A stretch of 64,000 nucleotides of DNA from Persicitalea sp963716085 (lineage in GTDB: Bacteria > Bacteroidota > Bacteroidia > Cytophagales > Spirosomataceae). A program made the position numbers and the translations under genes. Below, in pieces: positions 43,501-51,352 of this stretch (position 1 is the first letter of the stretch; each line of letters opens with the position of its first letter). Where the stretch lies: positions 2,604,001 to 2,668,000 of the forward strand of contig OY970288.1 in the NCBI GenBank assembly GCA_963716085.1, in the 5' to 3' direction. The notes beneath the pieces are model-generated. The model was not told the origin of the DNA. It made no database searches and saw only the letters and a list, made by a program, of their open reading frames with translations.

Positions 43501-44303
43501 TCCGTGTCGGCGGGATCGACTGCCAATGCGTAGAACCCCTGCCCCGCCAGTGAAGGGCTGCTACCGGGGGCTACAGGTTCGGTTGCCCAGGTGGGGCTAT
43601 CGTCCATCGCGTTGTCGGTCACAATTGGCCCCACGCCGAAATAGCCAGCGCCATGGCCCTCGCCCGAACCCACGTAGAGTCGGTTAGGGTTTGTTGGGTC
43701 GAGGGCGATTGCCCCAATCGCCAGCGAGTCGGAAGTCGCATTGGTCGGGTTTAGATCGAAGCCCTCCATCAGTGATTTCCAGGTTCTACCAATATCCTCC
43801 GACCGCCAGACGCCCCCGTTGCCCGCGCCGATAAAGACAGTGGTGCCGCCCGGTACCACCGCGATGGCGGGCGTGCGACCGCTCATCCCAGACTGTAACG
43901 AATTATGCCCTCGCCGAACTACGGAAGGGCCAATCGACACCCAGTTGTTCGCCGGAGGAGGCAGTGGGGCGGAGCGTTGCACAGGCCCAGACCCTTCTAT
44001 AGAGATCGAGGAAGGCCTATTGGCTCGCTGACGTTGACGGTATTCCTGCATCAGCTTCTGCCGGAAATTCTCAGGCAGAGCAGAGTCATCGGGGGACTTA
44101 TCCAGTAACTTAGGATGATCCGACGAATCTAGTTTATCCGTCTTCGTATCCTTATGGGGTGTTCTTTTGAGGATTAGAGGCCGCATTCGCTCTACGAAAA
44201 ACTGGCTGGCGCGTTTGCGAGGGCCACCTTCGGAATCGGGTACAATACCGGGATTATTCTGGTCGGTTTGGGGCTGGGAAGAATCTTTGCTTTGCTTAGG
44301 CAT
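40581..44303 (-). CDS. Giant BNR / sortilin-like beta-propeller protein without signal peptide
   Basis: 1240 residues from ATG 44303; an ATG 99 bp upstream exists, but MPKQSKDSSQPQ is the more natural start. Residues 1-110 are charged and flexible. Residues about 115-800 hold repeated BNR/VPS10 blades with Ser/Asp-box-like motifs (GGVWRSEDIGRTWKSL, PVFSSTDGNAWTSV, GIWRSTDSGINWDTY) and conserved SxxPxxVY-type strands (DPTNPNRLYVGSGEG, DPGNSSRVYVTLGG). The C-terminal ~440 residues look like Ig/CARDB-type beta domains. No signal peptide, lipobox, membrane helix or T9SS domain is seen, unusual for such a protein. Exo-alpha-sialidase-like folds share these blades, but no catalytic set is visible. 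Confidence 0.8.
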   Translation of the reverse strand: MPKQSKDSSQPQTDQNNPGIVPDSEGGPRKRASQFFVERMRPLILKRTPHKDTKTDKLDSSDHPKLLDKSPDDSALPENFRQKLMQEYRQRQRANRPSSISIEGSGPVQRSAPLPPPANNWVSIGPSVVRRGHNSLQSGMSGRTPAIAVVPGGTTVFIGAGNGGVWRSEDIGRTWKSLMEGFDLNPTNATSDSLAIGAIALDPTNPNRLYVGSGEGHGAGYFGVGPIVTDNAMDDSPTWATEPVAPGSSPSLAGQGFYALAVDPADTDRVVGATSTGIFRREPDGAGGFHWEHKSMDGFYQRITSVVSAHSGGVTTFYAAPYYGPVFSSTDGNAWTSVGTGFPNGGDRISLAVQPDNPDVVYALRSDGSVYRLDVSDGEWRLVNGVPAAVDFVTGSSGDSRGWYNLSIAVAPNDVNRIYLGGGAFSSGAALYRGQITVNVNTVTMVPTHIGESVHPDVHALVFAPGEASKLWVGCDGGVFYSTRPLRTGNIFTARNTGLQTLMMNHLGQHPTEDAVLFAGSQDNGGQRYTGEEAWLFSSGGDAGYAVVNWNNPYQILSTYIRGRIRLSLDGGNPNTFTDVNVPLETDANGVLTEGVRFYAPLVGTPPNLGSATAALDSTLVAFGSIRPWISTNIGIGWQSIPSGNLAQDSLNGLIRSLVFASPNRLYAGTEAGGVYRFDRSGANWTPMRIDTLGGANNLPLVGSVTSIAVDPGNSSRVYVTLGGNGDYRHVWFFNGTQWEQRSGATAGGANSLLDIQANVIVVDPANPAHLYVGADIGIWRSTDSGINWDTYSNGLPDAAVVDLVLHNPRRLLRAATHGRSVFERTLPDTPKQGVELYVRNTQLDMGRSPAINNLPDPTAQGQLVKIWRGPDIKLDTPNVNGEYQFPLTGEIDFLQFVDELSDDFQNVATHATDNIRTRVYVQVHNRGVVPADNVRVMLLLANASAGLPALPNGYEVNVRTGMPINNMNWRTVGFAMVDDVRPGFPKVATFNLPSTMLPPPASLAGNQHQCVLALLHHPTDQFTTSQTDVRQLSVDDRKTAHKNLTVVQFTGSAPTPSALTVPVRIHNMYLKEMLLTNLIFRLKGYRGKVCLMVPPLKIEGDLKRQVQGWERSEKSDSFHKWAENHLSDIKRGWKDEHGYDREWTEQREQAVRLAMKANTMYCAETTEKDISINNITMKPGSYHTVFLLLERPPKAKVGQSFEMEIIQTDAQGKSTLGGLDVRVELVPEPKKQKVKALEV

Positions 44304-44355
44304 TTTTGAGGTGTTTAGGATAGAAGAATACAAAGTGAATTGTCGTGGTGACGGG

Positions 44356-44556
44356 TCAGTCTCGGGCAAAAAACTGCCGACGGACAAACTGGTAGACAGC
44401 ATCGATCAGGAACCAGGTGAGCAAGAAGGCGCCGCACTCTAACACGAAACTGTGGAACTTGTAAAAGCTTTCGGCGCAGAACATGGCCATCAGCAAAACG
44501 GGAAGTTGTTCGGTCAGGATTCTCGACCACGACAATGAACGAATCAAAGTATACAT
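44356..44556 (-). CDS. Small hydrophobic membrane protein
   Basis: 66 residues with two hydrophobic stretches (EQLPVLLMAMFCAESFY, FVLECGAFLLTWFLIDAVYQF) and basic flanks (RSLSWSR, FVRRQFFARD). It lies 52 bp upstream of the propeller gene on the same strand and could be co-transcribed. Hydrophobicity pattern and an ATG support it over the overlapping, Arg/Cys-rich reading of the same bases in another frame. Function unknown. Confidence 0.5.
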   Translation of the reverse strand: MYTLIRSLSWSRILTEQLPVLLMAMFCAESFYKFHSFVLECGAFLLTWFLIDAVYQFVRRQFFARD

Positions 44557-44707
44557 ACGCTTTTTGATTAGGGGTTTAGGATGAAAATAAAAAAAGAAAG
44601 TGTTCGGTTATGTTGAATCTTCTCAGTTAACTACTCACTGATTACAAGTGCGTTATTGATCTTATAACCGAATTGCAAATTTAAGGGACATACGAGCAAT
44701 TCTAACT

Positions 44708-44738
44708 ACCATTCACTCATTGCTCATTACCGTTCAGT
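44708..44738 (+). promoter_or_regulatory. LytTR-like direct repeats upstream of the alcohol dehydrogenase gene
   Basis: ACCATTCACT (44708-44717) and ACCGTTCAGT (44729-44738) form a direct repeat with a 21-bp period, two helical turns. The second copy fits the published LytTR half-site [TA][AC][CA]GTTN[AG][TG] at all positions. The layout matches tandem LytTR response-regulator sites. The regulator is not in the window. Confidence 0.5.
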
Positions 44739-44783
44739 AACTAGGTTTTTGCCAACCAATCAGTATTTCATGAAATCAAGCCC

Positions 44784-44791
44784 TACTTTTG
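44784..44791 (+). promoter_or_regulatory. -7 box of the alcohol dehydrogenase promoter
   Basis: TACTTTTG is an exact TAnnTTTG box 12 nt before ATG 44804, giving a very short leader. No good -33 TTTG lies at the right distance (TTTG at 44748-44751 is too far), which would fit a promoter needing an activator at the direct repeats upstream. Confidence 0.5.
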
Positions 44792-44803
44792 CAAGAAAAA
44801 CCA

Positions 44804-45922
44804 ATGCACTCTAAAGCAGCCATCAGCCACGGAAATGGCAACTTCACCATCGAAACCATTGAAGTATTCCCGCCGCAGGGCGACGAAGTGCTGGTGGAAA
44901 TCAAAGCCGCCGGAATCTGCCACACCGACTACGATTCACTTTCCTGGGGCAAACCCATCGTGATGGGTCACGAGGGCGCGGGCATTGTGAAAGAAGTCGG
45001 GCCGCTGGTCAAGAAAGTAAAACCCGGCGACGCGGTTATCCTCAACTGGGCCATTCCCTGTGGCGAATGTTTCCAATGCGAAGAAGGCAATGAGCACCTA
45101 TGCGAAGTAAACTCCCCCGTCACGGCGGGCAACAAGGCTAGCGGCGGCCACGCCGGGTTAGAACGTACCCAGTGGCGAGGCAAACCCATCGAGCGTTCGT
45201 TCAGCCTGGGAACAATGGCCGAGCTGACCGTGGTACGCGAGGCGGCCGTCGTGCAAATGGACGCGGGAATTCCCTTTCCCTCAGCGGCTATCGTGGGCTG
45301 CGGCGTGATGACGGGCTACGGCTCGGTGGTCAATGCGGCCAAGGTGAAGGCGGGAAGTTCCGTGGTAGTGCTTGGCGCGGGCGGCGTAGGACTCAATGTG
45401 GTTCAGGGGGCAAGAATCGCCGGGGCCGCTATGATCGTCGCCATCGACCTCAATCCCACGAGGTTGGAAATGGCCAAAGAATACGGCGCAACGCATACGA
45501 TCCAGGCAGATAAGGCAGACAATGGCTTGCTGGGAGCCGCCCAGGCAGTAAAGGTCCTCACCGACGGGCGCGGTGCCGACTACGCTTTCGAATGCACCGC
45601 CATCCCCGAACTCGGCGCTGCTCCGCTGGCGATGGTGCGCAACGCGGGTGTGGCCTGTCAGGTCAGCGGTATTGAACGAGAAATCAAGATCGACATGACG
45701 CTCTTTGAGTGGGACAAACAGTACATTAACCCGCTCTACGGACAATGCAAGCCAGCGCGCGATTTTCCCGAAATCCTGTCCTTATACAAAGAAGGAAAAC
45801 TCAAACTGGACGAACTGGTCACCCGCGCCTACCCGCTGGAAGACCTCTCGCAAGCTTTTGAGGATATGCATCAGGGGCGGAATGCCAAAGGGGTGATACA
45901 ATTCGGAGTTAGTGGCTTGTGA
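44804..45922 (+). CDS. Zinc-dependent alcohol dehydrogenase
   Basis: 372 residues from ATG 44804 (a TTG at 44789 overlaps the -7 box). Medium-chain dehydrogenase of the class III-like type. Catalytic zinc ligands lie in AAGICHTDYDSL and GHEGAGIV; all four structural-zinc cysteines are present in CGECFQCEEGNEHLC; the NAD-binding motif is VVLGAGGVGLNVVQ with Asp in MIVAIDLNP, favouring NAD. It oxidises alcohols or reduces aldehydes in the cytoplasm; substrate not determinable. Monocistronic, with tandem direct repeats upstream. Confidence 0.93.
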   Translation: MHSKAAISHGNGNFTIETIEVFPPQGDEVLVEIKAAGICHTDYDSLSWGKPIVMGHEGAGIVKEVGPLVKKVKPGDAVILNWAIPCGECFQCEEGNEHLCEVNSPVTAGNKASGGHAGLERTQWRGKPIERSFSLGTMAELTVVREAAVVQMDAGIPFPSAAIVGCGVMTGYGSVVNAAKVKAGSSVVVLGAGGVGLNVVQGARIAGAAMIVAIDLNPTRLEMAKEYGATHTIQADKADNGLLGAAQAVKVLTDGRGADYAFECTAIPELGAAPLAMVRNAGVACQVSGIEREIKIDMTLFEWDKQYINPLYGQCKPARDFPEILSLYKEGKLKLDELVTRAYPLEDLSQAFEDMHQGRNAKGVIQFGVSGL

Positions 45923-46088
45923 ATATTGATGACCATGTCTCCTCATTACTTACATTTTTCATTTCGATTCTCGCATCATTATTTCGTGACCTATTTATTC
46001 CTTCTGTAAGTCATCTCAGCTTTCTACAGTGTAATCTTTAAAACATGGTTTACTATCAATGTACTATTGACCAGATTGTTAGCTCAAA

Positions 46089-46135
46089 TTAAACATATGT
46101 TTAAATAAAAAGTTCGATAATTAAACATTCGTTTA
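46089..46135. promoter_or_regulatory. Pair of TetR-like operator palindromes
   Basis: TTAAACATATGTTTAA (46089-46104) is a perfect 16-bp palindrome; TAAACATTCGTTTA (46122-46135) has the same TAAAC/GTTTA arms with four bases between. Centres are 32 bp apart, three helical turns, so dimers could bind the same DNA face. No TetR gene lies in the window. Confidence 0.4.
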
Positions 46136-46473
46136 GTAAGTAAAGCAAAAACTCGATCGGATTTTACCTATTCTACTTTCTAAATTTCATATATACAGAG
46201 TATAAAGCACGACTTACACTGTACACACGCCGCTAAAAAGCTTGGTCGACATGGGTGCAAACAACATAGCCGTGCTGCTTCGCTCCGACCGACCGTAGCA
46301 ATAATATTTTTGATTTCGTCCAATTGGATTTTCCAATGCAAGAGTGCCAGGAGTTCCGCTTGTCGTCTTGAATGCGATCCCGTCAGGGATCAAATGCGCC
46401 TAGCGGTACATTTTTCTCAGCCGAAGCTAGAGTCCCAAATACTTGAGAATGTATTGATTTTTTTTCCTGCCCT

Positions 46474-46505
46474 ATTGGTAACCTAATTCTGATTCGATAT
46501 TTTTG
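46474..46505 (+). promoter_or_regulatory. Promoter of the small secreted protein gene
   Basis: TATTTTTG at 46498-46505 is an exact TAnnTTTG box; ATTG at 46474-46477 is a near -33 box, 20 nt upstream. The ATG is 34 nt downstream of the -7 box. Confidence 0.5.
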
Positions 46506-46539
46506 TAGGCATTTTTCATCAATTCAAAACTCATTTAAT

Positions 46540-46962
46540 ATGAAAAACTTACTTACTGCTCTGGTATTTGGCTTGGCGCTAACAACAATACCCGCTAAGG
46601 CTCAGGTGACTTTCTCACAGGACTCTACTCAGCTTTTTACCAGTAATGAAAATCTTTACGTAAGAGGACAGATTGACGCTGAGCGCAATTACATAAAATA
46701 CAAGCCTGCCGGAACCGGCACTTTGATTTCAAGTTTGGTGTCACCATTGATCGGGCTGGTACCAGCGATCATCTGTTCGGCGAATGCCCCGCAAACTCAA
46801 AACCTTGGCTATCCAGATGAAAATCTCATTAAACAGCAGGAGTATTACCTCGGATACACGCAAAAAGCAAAAAAAGTGAAACAGAGGAAAGTATGGACCA
46901 ATTGGGGAATCGGCTTTGGGGCAAATTTGGTCGCTGTGCTAATCATTGCGTCTGGGAATTAG
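46540..46962 (+). CDS. Small exported hypothetical protein
   Basis: 140 residues with a signal peptide (KNLLTALVFGLALTTIPAKAQ). A weakly hydrophobic glycine/proline segment (GTGTLISSLVSPLIGLVPAIICSANAP, residues about 59-86) and a C-terminal hydrophobic stretch (GIGFGANLVAVLIIASGN) may be membrane helices, with a basic segment between (KKAKKVKQRKVW type). It has its own promoter and ends at a bidirectional terminator. Not recognised; likely an envelope protein restricted to relatives. Confidence 0.7.
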   Translation: MKNLLTALVFGLALTTIPAKAQVTFSQDSTQLFTSNENLYVRGQIDAERNYIKYKPAGTGTLISSLVSPLIGLVPAIICSANAPQTQNLGYPDENLIKQQEYYLGYTQKAKKVKQRKVWTNWGIGFGANLVAVLIIASGN

Positions 46963-46985
46963 ATTGTTACCTTTGAAATAATCTA

Positions 46986-47013
46986 AAAAGGCAAGCCACA
47001 TGGCTTGCCTTTT
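46986..47013. terminator. Bidirectional intrinsic terminator
   Basis: A perfect 12-bp stem (AAAAGGCAAGCC at 46986-46997 with GGCTTGCCTTTT at 47002-47013, loop ACAT) between two convergent genes, with A and T tracts giving U-runs on both strands. Confidence 0.85.
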
Positions 47014-47037
47014 GTATTTACTATTAAAGGGAAATCT

Positions 47038-47487
47038 TTACTTCACGACCGGCTCAAAAACCAAATTGGCTGATTGATTCACTCCATTTACCGGAACCTG
47101 ATTGCTGAGCGTCATCTTGGATCGACTCAATTCTTTCACCCCGAATTGTCCTTTGAAGGCGTTAATTTCAATATCCAGAATCTGACCATTGTCCTTCAAA
47201 TACCAAGTTCCTCCATTGACTACCTGCTTGGAATTTTGGTCGATCGCCTTGGCTACATTGTTATCAAAGAACTGTATGTCCAACAAATAGATAAGTTGGG
47301 TTTCAATCCCCAGTTGATTTTTTGGGATGGATTTTCCCGAAGCATCGGTAACATTCACCAATCGCCACGGGTTGGTGATGAGTACATTATCTTTCGTGGT
47401 GTCTTGCGGATCGGTAGTATTCTTCTCGCATGAACCCATAAACAGTATTACGAAGGCAGCGAGGAGAAGAGATTTAACGTTTTTCAT
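47038..47487 (-). CDS. Lipoprotein, lipocalin-like
   Basis: 149 residues. Lipoprotein signal KNVKSLLLAAFVILFMGSC with lipidated Cys20, then a Thr/Asp-rich linker and a beta-rich domain starting ITNPWRLVNVTDASGKSI, with GGTWYLKDNGQILDIEI, the pattern of Bacteroidota lipocalin-like lipoproteins (NPWRL at the first strand). Outer-membrane or periplasmic anchoring expected. No catalytic motif; ligand unknown. Divergent from the T9SS cargo gene with 76 bp between start codons. Confidence 0.8.
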   Translation of the reverse strand: MKNVKSLLLAAFVILFMGSCEKNTTDPQDTTKDNVLITNPWRLVNVTDASGKSIPKNQLGIETQLIYLLDIQFFDNNVAKAIDQNSKQVVNGGTWYLKDNGQILDIEINAFKGQFGVKELSRSKMTLSNQVPVNGVNQSANLVFEPVVK

Positions 47488-47563
47488 GGAATGGTTTTGC
47501 GGTTAGGGATTACGGCTTTTGGTGCTGTTATTTGCAAAAGTAACGAATAAGGGATTACGAACG

Positions 47564-49243
47564 ATGCCCAGCTTCATGCGTTTTTTCATAAAAAATAAAT
47601 TCTTGCTAGTCGGTACCCTCTTGGTTATCAGTGCCAAGGCGGCAATGTCTCAATCCTGTGCTCCCGACTTTGTCCTGAATCCGGTGGCAGAAAACAACCG
47701 CATCGACTGGAAGAAATTTCCCGAATTTTCGCTCCCCTTTACCGTTATTTACAACGGCCCGCGCTTCGGCGACACGGAGTCGCTGCCGCTGCGGCACGGC
47801 TTCAGCCACCTGGCGCATTTCAGCGGTCCCGAGGCGGGTAATTTGCCCGTGGGAAAGCGGGCCTTGCTGTGGAACAGCGTCGCCAGCATCGACGGCTCCA
47901 ACCAGCCCTGGTCGGTGCTGGGGCTGGAAAGCCCCTGGGGAAACGACACGGCCACCTACCGTCGGCACTGGGATCGGTACATTGGTGATATGGCCAACCT
48001 GTTCGACGACTCGCGCGGCAGTGGCGTCCCACGCGCCGACATCATTTGTCTGGACGTGGAGCGGGTTCAGGAACTCGACCGCGATATTCTGGCCCTCAAA
48101 CGCGACGGGCGCATTCCGCAGGGCTACCGCGACCTGAGGGACGAGCGGTTCCTCTCCACCTATAAGAAAGACATCCGCTGGTGGTACACCGAGGGTGCCA
48201 AATATCTCAGAAGTAAAGGCATTGCTGGTTCCACAAAGGTGAGCAGCTACAGCGATGTCCCGGTGCGGGGCACCTGGCTCAACATACCGACCAACAGTTG
48301 GCTCGATTGGACGACCAACCGCCAGCGCACTCACTTTCTCATGCAGGATGAGTCGGGCAAAATCGGCGGTTCTTTTTACGACCAAATGAATATTTTGACC
48401 CCTTCGGCTTACTATTTTTATCCCTACGAAAATCCGCTGGGCAAGGATTATTTGTCTTATTTGCTATTTCAGATTGAGGTCAACCGGGCGTGGAGTGACA
48501 AGCCAATCATTCCTTTCGTCTGGCTACGCTACCACGATAGCTTCGTTCCCGGCTCTCCACTCATCCCCAAGTTCATGGCGGAAGCTACGGCGATCTTCCC
48601 CTTTTTCTCGGGTGCCAAGGGATTGTGGTTGTGGGAAAATCCGTATTATGAGGGACAGCGCCAGCAGAACTACGCCACTTACGAGCATTTTATCAACGCG
48701 CTCTATCGCCTGTCCCGCTTCGGCGACATGTTCCGGGGGAATCATGAATTGGTCAGTCCGATGTCGGCCCGCGACCACATGGAACGTCGCAACCCGATCT
48801 GGCGCGGCGTGGTCAAAGACGGCCGCATCCTCATCGCGGCCCAGAACACTTACGCCAGCGAGAACCAGCAAACCGAGCTCCAAGTGACCTATAAGCAGTG
48901 GACCAAGACCATCACGCTGCAAGGCCGGGAAGTTTTCCTGTGCCAGTTTGACCTGGCCGACGTGGTGTCGGCGCTGGATTCCTCCTTGGCCGTCGCCACC
49001 ATTTATCCCAATCCTGCCGGTCAGGCCGTTTTTGTCAACCTGAGCAGTGCCAGCACGCAAAGCGAGGTGAAGTTTGAACTTTTTGATCTCAAAGGTGCCC
49101 TGCTGAAAACCCAGAACTCAATGACCCAAAAAGGCGATCACCGCTACCAATTCGACCTTCCCAAGGTTCCTCGCGGCACGTATTTGGTGAGGGTGAGTTC
49201 TAAGAATAGCTCGATCAGTGAGAAAATATTAATCGGGAATTAG
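47564..49243 (+). CDS. T9SS type A cargo, possible TIM-barrel hydrolase
   Basis: 559 residues from ATG 47564 (47576 is also possible); a TTG at 47519 lies in the probable promoter (TTTTGG, TTATTTGC). Signal peptide FFIKNKFLLVGTLLVISAKAAMSQ. The body (about 30-460) has TIM-barrel-like features: IICLDVERVQELDRD with an acidic pair after a strand, KVSSYSDVPVRG, DKPIIPFVWLRYHD, GAKGLWLWENPYYEG. I do not recognise the glycosidase family, so enzyme function is inferred. The last ~85 residues (VATIYPNPAGQAVFVNL, FDLKGALLKTQ, GTYLVRVSSKN) are the type A sorting domain for T9SS export. Confidence 0.8.
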   Translation: MPSFMRFFIKNKFLLVGTLLVISAKAAMSQSCAPDFVLNPVAENNRIDWKKFPEFSLPFTVIYNGPRFGDTESLPLRHGFSHLAHFSGPEAGNLPVGKRALLWNSVASIDGSNQPWSVLGLESPWGNDTATYRRHWDRYIGDMANLFDDSRGSGVPRADIICLDVERVQELDRDILALKRDGRIPQGYRDLRDERFLSTYKKDIRWWYTEGAKYLRSKGIAGSTKVSSYSDVPVRGTWLNIPTNSWLDWTTNRQRTHFLMQDESGKIGGSFYDQMNILTPSAYYFYPYENPLGKDYLSYLLFQIEVNRAWSDKPIIPFVWLRYHDSFVPGSPLIPKFMAEATAIFPFFSGAKGLWLWENPYYEGQRQQNYATYEHFINALYRLSRFGDMFRGNHELVSPMSARDHMERRNPIWRGVVKDGRILIAAQNTYASENQQTELQVTYKQWTKTITLQGREVFLCQFDLADVVSALDSSLAVATIYPNPAGQAVFVNLSSASTQSEVKFELFDLKGALLKTQNSMTQKGDHRYQFDLPKVPRGTYLVRVSSKNSSISEKILIGN

Positions 49244-49328
49244 TGAATGTCGCGGTGTATTGAACAGGTTTCTGATTTCAGAATTCATAGTTCCGGCATT
49301 CATTAATTCGCTCATTCCAAATTAAAAT

Positions 49329-51338
49329 ATGAACCGTCTTGCGAACGAAACCAGCCCGTACCTGCTGCAACACGCCCACAACCCCGTGGACTGGTTTCCC
49401 TGGGGCGAAGATGCTTTAAACAAAGCCCGCACCGAAAACAAACCCGTTCTGGTCAGTATCGGCTACTCAGCCTGCCATTGGTGCCACGTAATGGAGCGCG
49501 AAAGTTTCGAGCAGGAAAGTGTGGCGGCGGTGATGAACGAGAACCTGGTTTGTATAAAGGTGGACCGTGAGGAGCGGCCCGACATCGACGCCATATATAT
49601 GGATGCCGTCCATTTGATGGGCGTGCGCGGCGGCTGGCCACTCAACGTGTTTCTCATGCCCGATGCCAAACCCTTTTACGGGGTCACCTACCTGCCTCCC
49701 CAAAATTGGGTGCAATTGGTGGGCAGTATCCGTAATGCTTTCAATGAGCATCATAGTGAGTTGATGCAGTCGGCGGAAAGCTTTGCTCAGAGTCTGCAAG
49801 TGAGCGAGATGGAGAAATACGGCTTGAATGCCGCCGATTCCACTCATACCGTGGAAGCTTTGGATGGAATGTTCGAGCGGCTCAAGGCGCAGTTCGACAC
49901 GCGGGATGGCGGTATGGATCGCGTGCCTAAGTTTCCGATGCCCTCAATTTATAAGTTCTTGCTTCGCTACTATGACCTCACCCAAAATTCCGAGGCGCTG
50001 GCGCAAATCGAGCTAACGTTAAATCGTATTGCCCTCGGTGGTATATACGACCACGTGGTGGGCGGCTGGGCGCGCTATTCGGTGGATGGCGAGTGGTTTA
50101 TTCCGCATTTCGAGAAAATGCTCTACGACAACGCCCAACTGCTGAGCATTTACGCCGAGGCCTATTCCCTCACCCAAAATCCGCTTTACGCCGATCGCCT
50201 CAACCGTACTTTCACCTGGCTCGTTACAGAAATGCGGAGCGAGGAGGGCGGCTATTACTCGGCCCTCGACGCCGATAGCGAAGGCGTAGAGGGTAAATTT
50301 TACGTTTGGCAGGCGGAAGAATTACTGGAAATGCTGGGCGATGACTTCGAGTGGTTCGCGCAGTTGTATGACATTACCGAAGCGGGCAACTGGGAACACG
50401 GCCATAATCATCTGCACCTCACGCAGGATGCGGCGGTAGTGGCAAAAGCCAAAGGATTTTATTCGGAAGATTTCGAGGAAAAGTATTTCGACGCGCTGAA
50501 AAAATTAGAAATTCGTCGCCAAGCGCGGGTTCGGCCCGGCTTGGATGATAAAATTCTGGCTTCGTGGAATGGTCTTCTTCTGAAAGGATTAGTCGATACT
50601 TACCGCGCCTTGGGCCATGAACCTATTCGCGATCAAGCCATTGCTCTCGCCTGCTTCCTGCGTGATAACATGTCGAAAGACGGCAAGCTGTCCCATAGTT
50701 ATAAGGACGGTAGGGCGACCATCCCCGGTTTTTTGGAAGATTACGCGGCGGTCGCCGAGGGGCTCGTGGCGTTGTATCAGGTAACGTTCAACGAGGAGTG
50801 GCTGCGACTGGCGGAGAAGCTGCTGGACAAGACTGTTGCCCACTTTTACGACGGAGTCGATGGCTTTTTCTTCTTCACCGACGCCCAAGCCGAGAAATTG
50901 ATTGCCCGCAAGAAGGAGCTGTTAGACAATGTCATCCCGAGCTCTAATTCTATTTTAGCCCACGCACTTTACCAAACGGGCATTTTACTGGATCGATCCG
51001 ATTTTGTGGAAAAAGCCGATGCGATGCTCGACAAAATGTCGCGCCTGTTGGGCACGGACATTCAAGTGGCCACCAACTGGGCCGCCCTCTACGCCCAGCG
51101 CACATCCCCCACTGCCGAAATCGTGATCGTCGGTCCCGATTATGAGAATTTAAGAAAAGATCTTGACCGATTTTTCGTCCCCAACAAGGTAATGGCTGGC
51201 GCAGCGTCGTCGTCTGGTTTACCGCTGTTAGAAGGTCGAACGGCCATTAACGGGAAGACAGCCATCTACGTTTGCTTTGATAAGACTTGCCAACTACCCG
51301 TACTCGATGTCGAGGCAGCGTTGAAACTTTTGGAATAA
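49329..51338 (+). CDS. DUF255 thioredoxin-domain protein (YyaL / SPATA20 type)
   Basis: 669 residues. The N-terminal thioredoxin-like domain begins NETSPYLLQHAHNPVDWFPWGEDAL and has the family signature SACHWCHVMERESFE, with Cys49 and Cys52 in CHWC. The rest (about 170-600) is an alpha/alpha-barrel like N-acylglucosamine 2-epimerase/cellulase folds (KFPMPSIYKFLLRYYD, WFIPHFEKMLYDNAQLL, DDKILASWNGLLLKGL). The family is widespread, cytoplasmic and of unproven activity. Stand-alone gene; convergent with ruvC (14-bp gap). Confidence 0.92.
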   Translation: MNRLANETSPYLLQHAHNPVDWFPWGEDALNKARTENKPVLVSIGYSACHWCHVMERESFEQESVAAVMNENLVCIKVDREERPDIDAIYMDAVHLMGVRGGWPLNVFLMPDAKPFYGVTYLPPQNWVQLVGSIRNAFNEHHSELMQSAESFAQSLQVSEMEKYGLNAADSTHTVEALDGMFERLKAQFDTRDGGMDRVPKFPMPSIYKFLLRYYDLTQNSEALAQIELTLNRIALGGIYDHVVGGWARYSVDGEWFIPHFEKMLYDNAQLLSIYAEAYSLTQNPLYADRLNRTFTWLVTEMRSEEGGYYSALDADSEGVEGKFYVWQAEELLEMLGDDFEWFAQLYDITEAGNWEHGHNHLHLTQDAAVVAKAKGFYSEDFEEKYFDALKKLEIRRQARVRPGLDDKILASWNGLLLKGLVDTYRALGHEPIRDQAIALACFLRDNMSKDGKLSHSYKDGRATIPGFLEDYAAVAEGLVALYQVTFNEEWLRLAEKLLDKTVAHFYDGVDGFFFFTDAQAEKLIARKKELLDNVIPSSNSILAHALYQTGILLDRSDFVEKADAMLDKMSRLLGTDIQVATNWAALYAQRTSPTAEIVIVGPDYENLRKDLDRFFVPNKVMAGAASSSGLPLLEGRTAINGKTAIYVCFDKTCQLPVLDVEAALKLLE

Positions 51339-51352
51339 AAAGCGCCGATGAT

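Larger units (their letters stand above)
45923..46539. other. Long intergenic region with regulatory-looking palindromes and a possible dispersed repeat
   Basis: 617 bp without a plausible gene. The left part is AT-rich and holds two TetR-like palindromes (46089-46104, 46122-46135). The middle part (about 46227-46430) is more G/C-rich and holds small hairpins: ATTGG/CCAAT at 46323-46337 and GATCCC/GGGATC at 46376-46391. The right end holds the promoter of the next gene. Confidence 0.6.

Noticed and set aside
44315..44530. 71-codon open frame on the minus strand
   Set aside because: Overlaps the small two-helix membrane protein in another frame; Arg/Cys/His-rich product without hydrophobic or domain pattern.
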